From contig JAFWQU010000022.1 of the NCBI GenBank assembly GCA_017508975.1, forward strand, positions 1-32,643: DNA of 32,643 nt, in the 5' to 3' direction. Below the pieces are notes generated by a model. That model was not told where the DNA came from. It saw only the letters and a list, made by a program, of their open reading frames with translations, and did no database searches. This DNA is from Clostridia bacterium (GTDB taxonomy: Bacteria; Bacillota; Clostridia; Christensenellales; Aristaeellaceae). Of this stretch, positions 7,291 through 14,606 are shown piece by piece. Each line of letters begins with the position of its first letter. The stretch's first letter is position 1. The translations under genes and the position numbers were made by a program.

Positions 7291-7319
7291 ATGATAGCAT
7301 ATCCCGGCGCCGGATGCAA
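7291..7319 (-). promoter_or_regulatory. Promoter of the XRE/S24 regulator with a palindrome in the spacer
   Basis: On the minus strand: TTGCAT (7314-7319), 17-base spacer, TATCAT (7291-7296) with an extended -10 TG. The perfect palindrome CCGGCGCCGG (7304-7313) lies wholly within the spacer, a typical place for a repressor operator; autoregulation is inferred. Confidence 0.55.
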
Positions 7320-7353
7320 ATGTTTTGGCGGCCGGGGCGGCATAGAGAGATTT

Positions 7354-7369
7354 CGCGCCCGCAGGCGCG
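7354..7369. repeat. Fragment of the dispersed element (hairpin 2 only)
   Basis: The 16-mer CGCGCCCGCAGGCGCG is identical to hairpin 2 of copies 2 and 3. Read on the minus strand it is followed by AAATCTC, as in copies 1 and 3. Hairpin 1 is missing, so this is a degenerate or solo half element. Confidence 0.5.
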
Positions 7370-7380
7370 GAATCAGTTTG

Positions 7381-7416
7381 AAAAACACCGCCGGGCTGTT
7401 CCGCTCAGCGGTGTTT
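7381..7416 (-). terminator. Intrinsic terminator after the nucleotidyltransferase gene
   Basis: A perfect 10-base stem, AAAACACCGC/GCGGTGTTTT, ends in TTTT on the minus strand and lies 10 bases beyond the stop at 7427. The A/T symmetry allows weak function in both directions. Confidence 0.75.
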
Positions 7417-7426
7417 TGATTTGCTG

Positions 7427-7963
7427 TTATGATCCGAGCAGCTGATCCACCCGCGCGGCCACGGACTCCGGGAGTTCGCCCCGCACGCACTGCCGAAAGC
7501 GCTCCGGGTGGGCGACGCCGCGGGCGCGGAACCAGTTCTCCAGGGCCTGAACCTTGGCCTCGCGGCCCATGAGCGCATACCAGACGAACCAGTCCTCCGG
7601 GTAGCCCAGCGGAAGCTGGGTGCCCAGGAAGGGGACGGTCTCGCAGACGCTCTCCGCGCCCAGCACGGCAGTCAGTCCCCCGTCGAAGGCCATGCCCGCG
7701 CACAGGTCGACCTCCGTGCCGTCAAAGTGGTAGGACGCGCGGAAGCAGCCGTTGATCTCCGTGGGCTCCGAGCGCATGCCCAGCCGGGTGAGCACCTTGT
7801 CCGCCGCGGCGGTCTCCTCCGCCGGAACGAACACGTCCACGTCGTGGAAGCCCTCGCACACCCCGAGCCGGTCCATCAGAAAACCCGCGCCGAGCTGATA
7901 GTGTACCCCCGCCGCGTTGAGCTTCTCCGCCAGCCGCTTGACCGCTTTCTCCTTGAAGGCCAT
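7427..7963 (-). CDS. Nucleotidyltransferase-fold protein
   Basis: A 178-residue protein. Residues 20-45 carry the minimal nucleotidyltransferase signature: GAG at 25-27 followed by DVDVFV with Asp41 and Asp43. A third acidic residue, Asp87 in EVDLCAG, is correctly placed, so the metal-binding triad seems complete. Such small proteins transfer nucleotides to other molecules or are diverged partners in toxin-antitoxin or resistance systems; no partner toxin gene is adjacent, so the target is unknown. The ATG at 7963 follows GGAGGGAGGGG; an in-frame upstream start at 8014 would sit in the promoter. It is transcribed alone, divergently from the alpha-galactosidase gene. Confidence 0.75.
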   Translation of the reverse strand: MAFKEKAVKRLAEKLNAAGVHYQLGAGFLMDRLGVCEGFHDVDVFVPAEETAAADKVLTRLGMRSEPTEINGCFRASYHFDGTEVDLCAGMAFDGGLTAVLGAESVCETVPFLGTQLPLGYPEDWFVWYALMGREAKVQALENWFRARGVAHPERFRQCVRGELPESVAARVDQLLGS

Positions 7964-7985
7964 GGAATCCCCTCCCTCCGGGCCT

Positions 7986-8014
7986 ATTGTAGCGCATTCG
8001 GGCGGGAAGCGCAA
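7986..8014 (-). promoter_or_regulatory. Promoter of the nucleotidyltransferase gene
   Basis: On the minus strand TTGCGC (8009-8014), 17-base spacer, TACAAT (7986-7991), just upstream of the ribosome site of the 7963 start. Confidence 0.6.
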
Positions 8015-8021
8015 GGAGGTC

Positions 8022-8050
8022 TTGCCCCGCCCGTCAAGCTGTGATATGAT
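8022..8050 (+). promoter_or_regulatory. Promoter of the alpha-galactosidase operon
   Basis: TTGCCC (8022-8027), 17-base spacer, TATGAT (8045-8050) with an extended -10 TG at 8042-8043. It is back-to-back with the minus-strand promoter, the two -35 elements being seven bases apart. Confidence 0.6.
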
Positions 8051-8092
8051 GGGTCAGACACCCGGAGAGACGAGAAGCAGGAGGGAAAGAGC

Positions 8093-9226
8093 ATGCTGGC
8101 AAAGACACCCCCGATGGGATTCAATACCTGGAACACATTCGGCAGCGCGATCAACGAGCAGCTGATTCACGAGAGCGCGGACGCGATGGTGGACACCGGG
8201 CTGGCGGCGGCGGGCTATCAGTATCTGGTGATCGACGACTGCTGGTCGGAGTATCTGCGCGATCCGCAGACCCACCGCCTGGTGGCGAAGAAGGAGAAAT
8301 TCCCCAACGGCATGAAGGCCGTGGCCGACTATGTACACTCCAAGGGGCTCAAGTTCGGCATGTACTCCTGTGACGGCGTGCGCACCTGCGCGGACTATCC
8401 GGGCTCGTTCGACCACGAGTTCCTGGACGCGAAGACCTTCGCCGAGTGGGGCGTGGACTTCCTGAAGTATGACAACTGCTACCGCCCCGCGACCTCCGAC
8501 CAGCGCAACCTCTACGCGCGGATGGGCATGGCGCTGCGGGCCAGCGGGCGCGAGATCCTCTTCTCCGCCTGCAACTGGGGCCAGGAGGGCCCCTGGGACT
8601 GGATGCGCTCGGTGGGCGCGCATATGTACCGCTCCACGGGCGACATTTTCGACAACCCGGAGAGCTACCGGAACATCGCCCGGAGCCAGATTCCGCACCT
8701 GGGCGCCTCCGCGCCGGGCTGCTTCAACGACATCGACATGCTGACCGTCGGCATGTACGGCAAGGGCAACGTGGGCACGCAGGGCTGCAACGATGCCGAC
8801 TACAGGAGCCAGTTCTCGCTGTGGTGCCTGTACTCCGCGCCGCTGATGCTCGGCTGCGATGTGCGGAACATGACGCCCTTCATCCACGGCCTGGTGACCA
8901 ACCGCGAGCTGATCGCCTTCAACCAGGACCCCGAGGCGCGGCCGCCGATCTTCCTGGACGGCCAGGGCGACGAGAGCCGCACAATCACCTGCATGAAGTT
9001 CCTCGCCGACGGCGATTATGCGATCGGCCTGTTCAACATTACCGAAAACGACCGGGAGATCCACATGCTCTTCACGGACCTCGGCCTGCCCTTCGACTCC
9101 GGCTACGGCCTGCAGCTGACGGATGTCTTCACCGGGGAGGACGCCGGGTTCTACCGCGAGTACTTCCGGACGAAGGTTGCCGCCCACGACTGCGCGGTCT
9201 TCCGGGCGAAGCTGAGCCGCGGCTGA
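8093..9226 (+). CDS. Alpha-galactosidase, glycoside hydrolase family 27
   Basis: A 377-residue (beta/alpha)8 barrel enzyme with a short C-terminal beta domain. It opens with the family signature [10 protein letters not shown] (residues 5-14) and YLVIDDCW (44-51). The nucleophile is Asp127 in LKYDNC, and the acid/base Asp lies in FNDIDML (211-217; usually NDPDML). GH27 enzymes release terminal alpha-galactose from raffinose-type sugars or galactomannan. There is no signal peptide, so the substrate is probably imported first. The AGGAGGG site (8079-8085) is seven bases before the ATG. The stop overlaps the start of the next gene by one base (TGATG), so the two are co-translated. Confidence 0.93.
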   Translation: MLAKTPPMGFNTWNTFGSAINEQLIHESADAMVDTGLAAAGYQYLVIDDCWSEYLRDPQTHRLVAKKEKFPNGMKAVADYVHSKGLKFGMYSCDGVRTCADYPGSFDHEFLDAKTFAEWGVDFLKYDNCYRPATSDQRNLYARMGMALRASGREILFSACNWGQEGPWDWMRSVGAHMYRSTGDIFDNPESYRNIARSQIPHLGASAPGCFNDIDMLTVGMYGKGNVGTQGCNDADYRSQFSLWCLYSAPLMLGCDVRNMTPFIHGLVTNRELIAFNQDPEARPPIFLDGQGDESRTITCMKFLADGDYAIGLFNITENDREIHMLFTDLGLPFDSGYGLQLTDVFTGEDAGFYREYFRTKVAAHDCAVFRAKLSRG

Positions 9227-9420
9227 TGGCCGGCTGCGTGAAGTGCGGCAAGGCGCCGCTGACACAGACGGAGATCGGGCTGACCCAAAAGCTCTGCAAC
9301 CGCGGCGCCACCCGGTTCTTCTGCCTGCACTGCCTCTCGGAGCGCTTCCGCATCACCGAACAGCAGCTGCTGGATCTCGCGGAATCCTTCCGGCAGAGCG
9401 GATGTACGCTGTTCCAGTGA
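9226..9420 (+). CDS. Small zinc-ribbon protein (64 residues)
   Basis: ATG at 9226-9228 overlaps the alpha-galactosidase stop. The protein has two CxxC knuckles, CVKC at residues 4-7 and CLHC at 33-36, around a stretch with CNRGATRFF, then a helical tail ending SGCTLFQ. The arrangement MxCxxCGK...LxxKLxNRGA..FxCxxCL...CTLF resembles a widespread but uncharacterised small-protein family in Clostridia; I recall this pattern but cannot verify it here. It should bind one zinc ion and be cytoplasmic. The reading frame, composition and overlap support a real gene despite its small size. Its relation to the galactosidase is unclear and may be just shared transcription. Confidence 0.8.
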   Translation: MAGCVKCGKAPLTQTEIGLTQKLCNRGATRFFCLHCLSERFRITEQQLLDLAESFRQSGCTLFQ

Positions 9421-9444
9421 TTCTCATCCCTGAAATATCGACAT

Positions 9445-9523
9445 CTCCAAACGGGTGCACCCCGAAGGTCCAGGGCGATCGGAAAGCCCTGGTCGCGCCC
9501 GCAGGCGCGAAATCCCGCCGTTG
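9445..9523 (+). repeat. Dispersed two-hairpin element, copy 2
   Basis: Left block CTCCAAA...GTGCACC, CCGAAGG (9462-9468). Hairpin 1 is CCAGGGC/GCCCTGG (9470-9492) around loop GATCGGAAA; hairpin 2 is CGCGCC/GGCGCG (9494-9509) around CGCA. Right end AAATCCC, three bases, GTTG. It lies between the zinc-ribbon gene and the shared terminator. Confidence 0.75.
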
Positions 9524-9559
9524 CTTTTTATGCCCTGATTGAAGACCAGAAAGACATAG

Positions 9560-9600
9560 AAAACCCGCCTGCTCTCGGAATGAGAACCAGGCGGGATTTT
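9560..9600. terminator. Bidirectional terminator between convergent genes
   Basis: Stem AAAACCCGCCTG / CAGGCGGG-ATTTT with A-tract and T-tract on either side, and a second small inner stem (CTC/GAG). It can end the plus-strand galactosidase transcript and the long minus-strand cluster that finishes with ddl at 9606. Confidence 0.85.
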
Positions 9601-9605
9601 GCTGC

Positions 9606-10829
9606 TCAGAACTTGGAGCCCTTCGACCCCTTGGAGCCCTTCGCACCCTTCGCGCCGAGCTTGGCGCCCTTGAGGATGTCGGAGGTAAAGACGAAGGTGC
9701 GGGCGTTTTTCTCCTCCCAGGCCTTGCGGGCCAGGGCGACCATGCGGTCGATCAGCACGCTGTATTTCACGCCCGCGGCCTCCCAGAGATAGAAGGCCAG
9801 GGAGCCGGGGATCGTGTTGATCTCGGTGATGAACAATTGGTCGGTCACGCGGTCCCACATATAGTCGATGCGGACGACGCCCTTGCAGTCCAGCTCGCGG
9901 AAGATCTCTTTGGACAGCGCCTGAATGCGGTCGCGCTGCTCGTCGGGGATCGGGGCGGGGAGCACGCGGCTGAGGCTCGCCATGCCGCCGCTCTTGGTGC
10001 CGCCGCCGGCCAGGTATTTCTTGCCGAAGTCCAGCAGATCGCCGGAGGAGATGGGCATCTCCACCGGGGAGGCCTCCATCTCGCCGTCGAAGCCGAGCAC
10101 AGAGCAGTTGAGCTCGATCGGGTGGTCGAGACCCTGCTCGACCAGCACGCGCCGGTCGTACTCAAAGGCCAGCTCCAGGGCGTCCATCAGTCCCTCGCGG
10201 TCGTTGGCGCGGGTAACGCCGATGGAGGAGCCCAGGTTGGCGGGCTTGACGAAGACGGGGTAAGGCAGCTCCCTCTCCACCTTCTCGGCGACTGCCTGCG
10301 GATCGCGCCGGAAATCGGAGGCGCTGAACCAGCAGCCCGGCAGTACCGGGAAGCCGCAGCCCTGGAAGCAGCGCTTCATCAGGATCTTGTCCATGCCGAT
10401 GGCGCTGCCCGCGACGCCGGTGGAGGTGTAGGGCAGGTTCGCCAGCTCCAGGAGACCCTGCAGCGTGCCGTCCTCGCCGTGCAGGCCGTGCATCACGATC
10501 AGGCAGACCTCCAGGCGCGCGACCATGACCTGCTCGGGCTTGCCAAAGAGCCCCTTGCCCGGGCGCGTGGTCATCAGCGCGCCGCTGCCGGCGGTCAGGT
10601 CCAGATGCACCTGCTCCACCTTGAGCTTCGCCGGGTCGAAATCCACGAAGCTTTCGATGCGCCGCAGCGCCGCGCCGGTGTACCAGCGGCCGTCGGGGGC
10701 GATATAGACGGGGATCAGGTCATAACGCTCCGGGTCTACGTGGTTCATCAGCTGCACCGCGGAGATGATGGCCACCTCGCGCTCGCAGCTGCGGGAGCCG
10801 AAGATGACGCCGAGTTGAGTTTTCTGCAT
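9606..10829 (-). CDS. ddl: D-alanine--D-alanine ligase with a Lys/Gly/Ser repeat tail
   Basis: A 407-residue ATP-grasp enzyme that joins two D-alanines for peptidoglycan. Visible motifs are HGLHGEDGTLQG (114-125), STGVAGSAIGMDK (136-148), FVKPANLGSSIGV (193-205), DFGKKYLAGGGTKSGG in the omega loop (Lys271-Tyr272, the pair typical of D-Ala-D-Ala rather than D-Ala-D-Lac enzymes), and ITEINTIPGS (334-343). The catalytic core ends near residue 385. Residues 387-407 are a low-complexity basic tail (KGAK, LGAK, GAKGSKGSKGSK) that ordinary Ddl proteins lack. murF lies 11 bases upstream, so the dipeptide and its ligase are made together. Last gene of the long cluster. Confidence 0.95.
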   Translation of the reverse strand: MQKTQLGVIFGSRSCEREVAIISAVQLMNHVDPERYDLIPVYIAPDGRWYTGAALRRIESFVDFDPAKLKVEQVHLDLTAGSGALMTTRPGKGLFGKPEQVMVARLEVCLIVMHGLHGEDGTLQGLLELANLPYTSTGVAGSAIGMDKILMKRCFQGCGFPVLPGCWFSASDFRRDPQAVAEKVERELPYPVFVKPANLGSSIGVTRANDREGLMDALELAFEYDRRVLVEQGLDHPIELNCSVLGFDGEMEASPVEMPISSGDLLDFGKKYLAGGGTKSGGMASLSRVLPAPIPDEQRDRIQALSKEIFRELDCKGVVRIDYMWDRVTDQLFITEINTIPGSLAFYLWEAAGVKYSVLIDRMVALARKAWEEKNARTFVFTSDILKGAKLGAKGAKGSKGSKGSKF

Positions 10830-10840
10830 GGTGAACGCCT

Positions 10841-12391
10841 CTATTCGCTGTAATTATCCGGCAGATCGTTCTCGAAGAGAACCGTGTCGCCGGGGTGCAC
10901 CCACTCGCGCAGCAGGGCGGGAACCTCGCTGAGCGCGGTGACGGTGTGGATTTTTTCGGCGGGGAAGCCCCTGGCCAGCAAGCCCTCGCGGATCGGCGCG
11001 GTGTGCCGGGGACCCACGAGGATTGCGCGGTCGACGCTGACGGCCATCTGTTCGCCGAAGCGGCGGTTGAACTCCGCCTCCTCCGCGCCCAGCTCCACCA
11101 TGCCGGGGGTCACGATCACGCGCTGCGCCGGGAAGGCGGCGAGGACCTCCAGCGCGCAGGCGGTGCCCGCCGGGTTCGCGTTGAAGGCGTCGTCGATCAT
11201 GGTGATGCCGCCGGGCCGCGGCACCAGCTGCAGCCGGTGCTCCACCGGGGTCAGCTGCTGGATGCCCCGGGCAATGCGCTTGAGGGGCATGCCCAGCTCC
11301 ACGCAGACCGAGGCTGCCAGGACAATGTTCTGGATATTGTGCTTGCCCAGCATCCGGGTCTCACAGTCGACGGAGGCGTCCCGGGTGCAGAGGCGGAAGC
11401 GGCTGCCCTCGGGGGAGACGCGGATGTCCTCCGCCCAGACGTCGGCAGGCTCGCCGGGGGAGACGCGTGCCAGACGCTTGGTGCCCTCCGTGCGGTCGTA
11501 GAGCTCCCGGCAGATGCCGCCGTCGTCCGGGAAGAAGCGGCAGCCCTCCGGCGGGACCGCGCGGATCAGGTCGTATTTCGTCTCCTTGATGCGCTCCAGG
11601 GTGTGAAAGGTCTCCAGATGCTGCGGACCGACGCTGGTCAGCACGCCATGGGTCGGGTGTACGAGCCGGCAGAGTTCTTTGATGTCCCCCGGGTGCCGCG
11701 CGCCCATCTCCGCCAGGAAGATCTGGTGGGCGGGCTGCAGCTGCTCGCGGATCACGCGGGTGAGGCCCATGGGCGTGTTGGTGCTCGACGGGGTGGTCAG
11801 CACCTGGAACTGCTCCGAGAGCAGCGTGTGCAGGATGAACTTGACGCTGGTCTTGCCGTAGGAGCCGGTGATGCCGATGCGGATCAGGTCCGGGCGGCTC
11901 TCGAGGATCTTCCGCGCGCTGCGCAGGTAGAGCTGCTTGATCGCCTGCTCCCAGGGCCAGGCCGCCAGCGCGCCCAGGGCGAGGGTCAGGGGCAGCGCCA
12001 GCGGGTACAGCCAGCGCCAGCCGCCCCAGCAGGCGGGCAGCAGAAGCAGGAAGTGCACAGCCGTCAAAACGCCCCACAGGCGCTTGACGCGCGCGGTGAC
12101 GACGAAGGGCTTCTTGGCGTTCTTGACCATGGTCAGACGCTGGACGCCGAAGCCCGCGGCCGCGAGGAGCAGCCCGGCGATCCAGCCGTCGCCCAGCGCA
12201 AAATGCAGCGCCGCCGCGGCGCAGGCCAGCAGCGCGCCGGGAATCAGCACCCGGGGCAGATTCCGCTTGAGACAGCGGAAATAGCCGGCGAACTGATAGC
12301 TCTCCAGCTGAAAGAAATGCAGGAGCATCCGCGAGGCAAGGGCACAGGCCGCCGCCAGGCCCACTGCGTACAGGACAAGCGCCAGTTCCAT
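10841..12391 (-). CDS. murF: MurF-type Mur ligase with an N-terminal membrane region
   Basis: A 516-residue ATP-dependent Mur ligase, most likely adding D-Ala-D-Ala to the UDP-MurNAc-tripeptide. The Mur core runs from about residue 165: P-loop GITGSYGKTS (173-182), STNTPMG (203-209), AEMGARHPGDI (227-237), GPQHLETF (255-262), KHNIQN (350-355), and DDAFNANPAG (400-409). Instead of the usual soluble UDP-binding N-terminal domain, residues 1-150 hold about five hydrophobic segments (roughly 4-24, 47-66, 70-84, 105-122, 128-146) with a basic loop, which should place the enzyme at the membrane. The assignment to MurF rests on motifs and on pairing with ddl; a related membrane-bound Mur-like ligase is the alternative. 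Confidence 0.85.
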   Translation of the reverse strand: MELALVLYAVGLAAACALASRMLLHFFQLESYQFAGYFRCLKRNLPRVLIPGALLACAAAALHFALGDGWIAGLLLAAAGFGVQRLTMVKNAKKPFVVTARVKRLWGVLTAVHFLLLLPACWGGWRWLYPLALPLTLALGALAAWPWEQAIKQLYLRSARKILESRPDLIRIGITGSYGKTSVKFILHTLLSEQFQVLTTPSSTNTPMGLTRVIREQLQPAHQIFLAEMGARHPGDIKELCRLVHPTHGVLTSVGPQHLETFHTLERIKETKYDLIRAVPPEGCRFFPDDGGICRELYDRTEGTKRLARVSPGEPADVWAEDIRVSPEGSRFRLCTRDASVDCETRMLGKHNIQNIVLAASVCVELGMPLKRIARGIQQLTPVEHRLQLVPRPGGITMIDDAFNANPAGTACALEVLAAFPAQRVIVTPGMVELGAEEAEFNRRFGEQMAVSVDRAILVGPRHTAPIREGLLARGFPAEKIHTVTALSEVPALLREWVHPGDTVLFENDLPDNYSE

Positions 12392-12412
12392 CTCCTCACG
12401 CTCCTTTTTCGT

Positions 12413-13186
12413 TTATGACAGCAGGAAACTCCTCACGATGGCGTTGAAACGCGCCGACTGTTCCAGATACATGAAGTGCGTGCCCGGAAGGACCACCAGG
12501 GCGGCGCCGGGGATCTCGCGCTCCATCTTCTGCCCCATCCACAGCGGGGTCTCGGTGTCCGACTCGCCCCAGAGCAGCAGCGTGGGCTGCTGGATTTTCG
12601 GCAGGCAGTCGGCGAGGTCCTGGTTGACGACGCGGACGAAGGTCTTGCGCATCTCCTCGTCCAGGGCGTTGTAGTCCGCGGAGCCGTAGCGCTTGCGCAG
12701 GCGCTCCATCGCGCGGTCCGCCAGCGGGGCCATCCCCGGAAGCCTGCCCAGCCCCTCGGCGAGCTTTCTGCCGCGCCGGAAGGCCCCGGAGCGCTTTTTG
12801 CCTGCCTCGGTCTGCGGGGCGCGCAGGCCCGCGCCGCCGGTGATGATCAGTTTCTCAAAGCGCGCGGGGTCCTCCGCGGCCAGGAGCAGCGTCACCCGGG
12901 CGCCGAAGGAGTGGGCGATGACCGCGCAGGGGAGAAAGTCCAGGGCCTCCAGGAGCTTCAGCAGGGACGCCGCGTACTCCGGAACGCCCCAGGGCTCCGG
13001 CGGGCGGCCGCTCTGGCCGAAGCCGGGAAAGTCCACGCGCAGCACGGTCATGTCCGGGCTCAGCGCGTCCGCGACGGGCTTCATCAGCTCCGCGGAGCAG
13101 CCCCAGCCGTGGAGCAGCAGGACGCGCTTCGGGCCCTGCCCCTCCAGCGCATAGTGGATGCGGATGCCGGCGATCTCACGGTCCAA
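12413..13186 (-). CDS. Alpha/beta hydrolase
   Basis: A 257-residue alpha/beta hydrolase with a complete triad: Ser93 in AHSFGA, Asp210 in WGESDTETP, His237 in GTHFMYLE; the oxyanion HGWG is at 26-29. A Lys/Arg-rich lid (about 128-170) covers the pocket. The substrate cannot be told; esterase, lipase-like and C-C hydrolase members share this pattern. The start is a TTG at 13184-13186, six bases after GGAGGGG; the next in-frame ATG would remove the HGWG strand. It overlaps the GNAT gene by 11 bases. Confidence 0.85.
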   Translation of the reverse strand: MDREIAGIRIHYALEGQGPKRVLLLHGWGCSAELMKPVADALSPDMTVLRVDFPGFGQSGRPPEPWGVPEYAASLLKLLEALDFLPCAVIAHSFGARVTLLLAAEDPARFEKLIITGGAGLRAPQTEAGKKRSGAFRRGRKLAEGLGRLPGMAPLADRAMERLRKRYGSADYNALDEEMRKTFVRVVNQDLADCLPKIQQPTLLLWGESDTETPLWMGQKMEREIPGAALVVLPGTHFMYLEQSARFNAIVRSFLLS

Positions 13187-13664
13187 CGCGGTCCCCTCCC
13201 TCCCCTGATGGCTCTCCCAGATGCCAGATATAGCGGCACTTGACTTCGCTGATCGACCAGTGGGCGCGGATCCAGGCGGGTACGCGGACGGTCCGCTCCA
13301 GCGCGCAGCCCAGCTCCTCGCAGGTGCGGCGGCTGGGCGTGTTGTCCGGGTCGCAGGTGATGACCACGCTGCTCTTGCCCTCCCGGCGGATCAGCGGCTC
13401 GATCAGGCGGCAGGCCTTGAGCGCGTAATGGTGTCCGCGGTAGGGGGGATCCACATGGTAGCCGATGTGCCCGAAACAGTACACGCAGGGGCTCTCCCCC
13501 AGACGCAGGGCAATCTCGCCCATCTCGCGCCGGCTGCCGTGGGGCGCGATGATCCAGGTATACTCCCGGCCGAACTGCATCTCCGGGTCCGCGTCCAGCG
13601 TGCGGACCGGGATCAGGTCGATCTCCCCGTCGCTCAGCCGCGGTTTGGCTCTGTGAAAGAACAA
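13176..13664 (-). CDS. GNAT-family N-acetyltransferase
   Basis: A 162-residue GNAT protein. The acetyl-CoA pyrophosphate-binding motif appears as GYHVDPPYRGHHYALKA, and the later CDPDNTPSRRTCEELG is the characteristic motif B of RimJ/RimL-like members. Substrate unknown. The start is TTG at 13662-13664, four bases after the stop of the pfkB gene; no ATG or GTG exists in frame between that stop region and residue 29. It overlaps the hydrolase gene downstream, so pfkB, GNAT and hydrolase are likely coupled. Confidence 0.8.
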   Translation of the reverse strand: MFFHRAKPRLSDGEIDLIPVRTLDADPEMQFGREYTWIIAPHGSRREMGEIALRLGESPCVYCFGHIGYHVDPPYRGHHYALKACRLIEPLIRREGKSSVVITCDPDNTPSRRTCEELGCALERTVRVPAWIRAHWSISEVKCRYIWHLGEPSGEGGDRVGP

Positions 13665-13668
13665 ACGC

Positions 13669-14589
13669 TCACACTTCCCGAATCTCCACCTGATCGAGCA
13701 GGCGGTTATAGTCCTCCGGACGGATCAGCTGCGTGCCGTCCGTCATGACGGAGGCGGCCCCGGCGGCCATGCCCCGGCGCAGTGCCTCCCGGTAGTTTCC
13801 GGTCTCCACGAAGCCGGCCACGAAGCCCGCGGCGAGGGCGTCGCCCGCGCCGACCGTGGAGGAGACGGGCACCTTCAGCCCCGGCGCGCTCAGCGTGCCG
13901 CTGGGGTGGACCAGCATGGCGCCCTGGGCGCCGAGGGTGACCAGCACGCTGCGGGCACCCTCCTGAATCAACTGCATCGCCGCGGCGCGGATCTCCTCCG
14001 GGCTCTCCAGCCGCTTGCCCACGACCTCGCTGAGCTCCTCACGGTTGGGGGAGACGAGGAAGGGCTTGCCGGACAGGGACTGCCGGAGCGTCTCGCCCGA
14101 GGCGTCCAGCACGCAGGGGGCGGGCACCAGGCGCATGATCCGCGCGTAGGTGTCCAGCGGGCAGCCCGGCGGCAGCGAGCCGGTGAGCACCAGGAAATCA
14201 TCCTGGCGGCAGTTCTCCCGCACCAGGCGCAGGAGGCTCTCCAGCATGCGGCTGTTGACCTCCGGGCCGGGTTCGTTGATCTCGGTGACCTCCGCGCCGT
14301 CGAGACTGACGATCTTGAGGTTCGTGCGCAGCTCGCCGGGCATGTGCAGGAAGCCGTGGGCCACGCCCATCGCGTCCAGCATCGCCTCGTAGCGCGCCGC
14401 GCCGTCCTCGCCGGCGAGGCCCAGGCAGCGCACCTGCGCCCCCAGCCGCGCCAGCACGGTGGCGACGTTGGCGCCCTTGCCGCCGGGGTCGGTCCGGCTG
14501 GAGCGCACCCGGTGCAGGCCGCCCACGGTCATGGCGTCCACCTCGACGGTTTTATCGAAGGAGGGATTCAGGCAGAATGCGGTGATCAT
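13669..14589 (-). CDS. PfkB-family hexose kinase (1-phosphofructokinase/tagatose-6-P kinase type)
   Basis: A 306-residue ribokinase-fold kinase. It begins ITAFCLNPSFDKTVEV, typical of FruK/LacC-type enzymes, and has GGKGANVA near residue 36, the LTGSLPPG loop in the middle, and the catalytic anion hole GAGDALAAGF in the C-terminal part. These phosphorylate fructose-1-P, tagatose-6-P or similar. No PTS or fru/lac genes are nearby, so the substrate is open. ATG 14589 follows GGAGG by six bases. A good promoter inside the end of ispDF gives it a separate start of transcription besides read-through. Confidence 0.88.
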   Translation of the reverse strand: MITAFCLNPSFDKTVEVDAMTVGGLHRVRSSRTDPGGKGANVATVLARLGAQVRCLGLAGEDGAARYEAMLDAMGVAHGFLHMPGELRTNLKIVSLDGAEVTEINEPGPEVNSRMLESLLRLVRENCRQDDFLVLTGSLPPGCPLDTYARIMRLVPAPCVLDASGETLRQSLSGKPFLVSPNREELSEVVGKRLESPEEIRAAAMQLIQEGARSVLVTLGAQGAMLVHPSGTLSAPGLKVPVSSTVGAGDALAAGFVAGFVETGNYREALRRGMAAGAASVMTDGTQLIRPEDYNRLLDQVEIREV

Positions 14590-14606
14590 GGGGCACCTCC
14601 GCTGGA

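Noticed and set aside
7427-8050. Toxin-antitoxin system built on the nucleotidyltransferase-fold protein
   Set aside because: No small partner gene lies next to it; it is monocistronic with its own promoter and terminator.
9460-9515. Reading of the dispersed element as a conserved short peptide (QGDRKALVAPAGAK)
   Set aside because: The same peptide appears in two copies only because the DNA is repeated. Copies with altered stems do not keep the frame or residues, and the paired changes favour structure.
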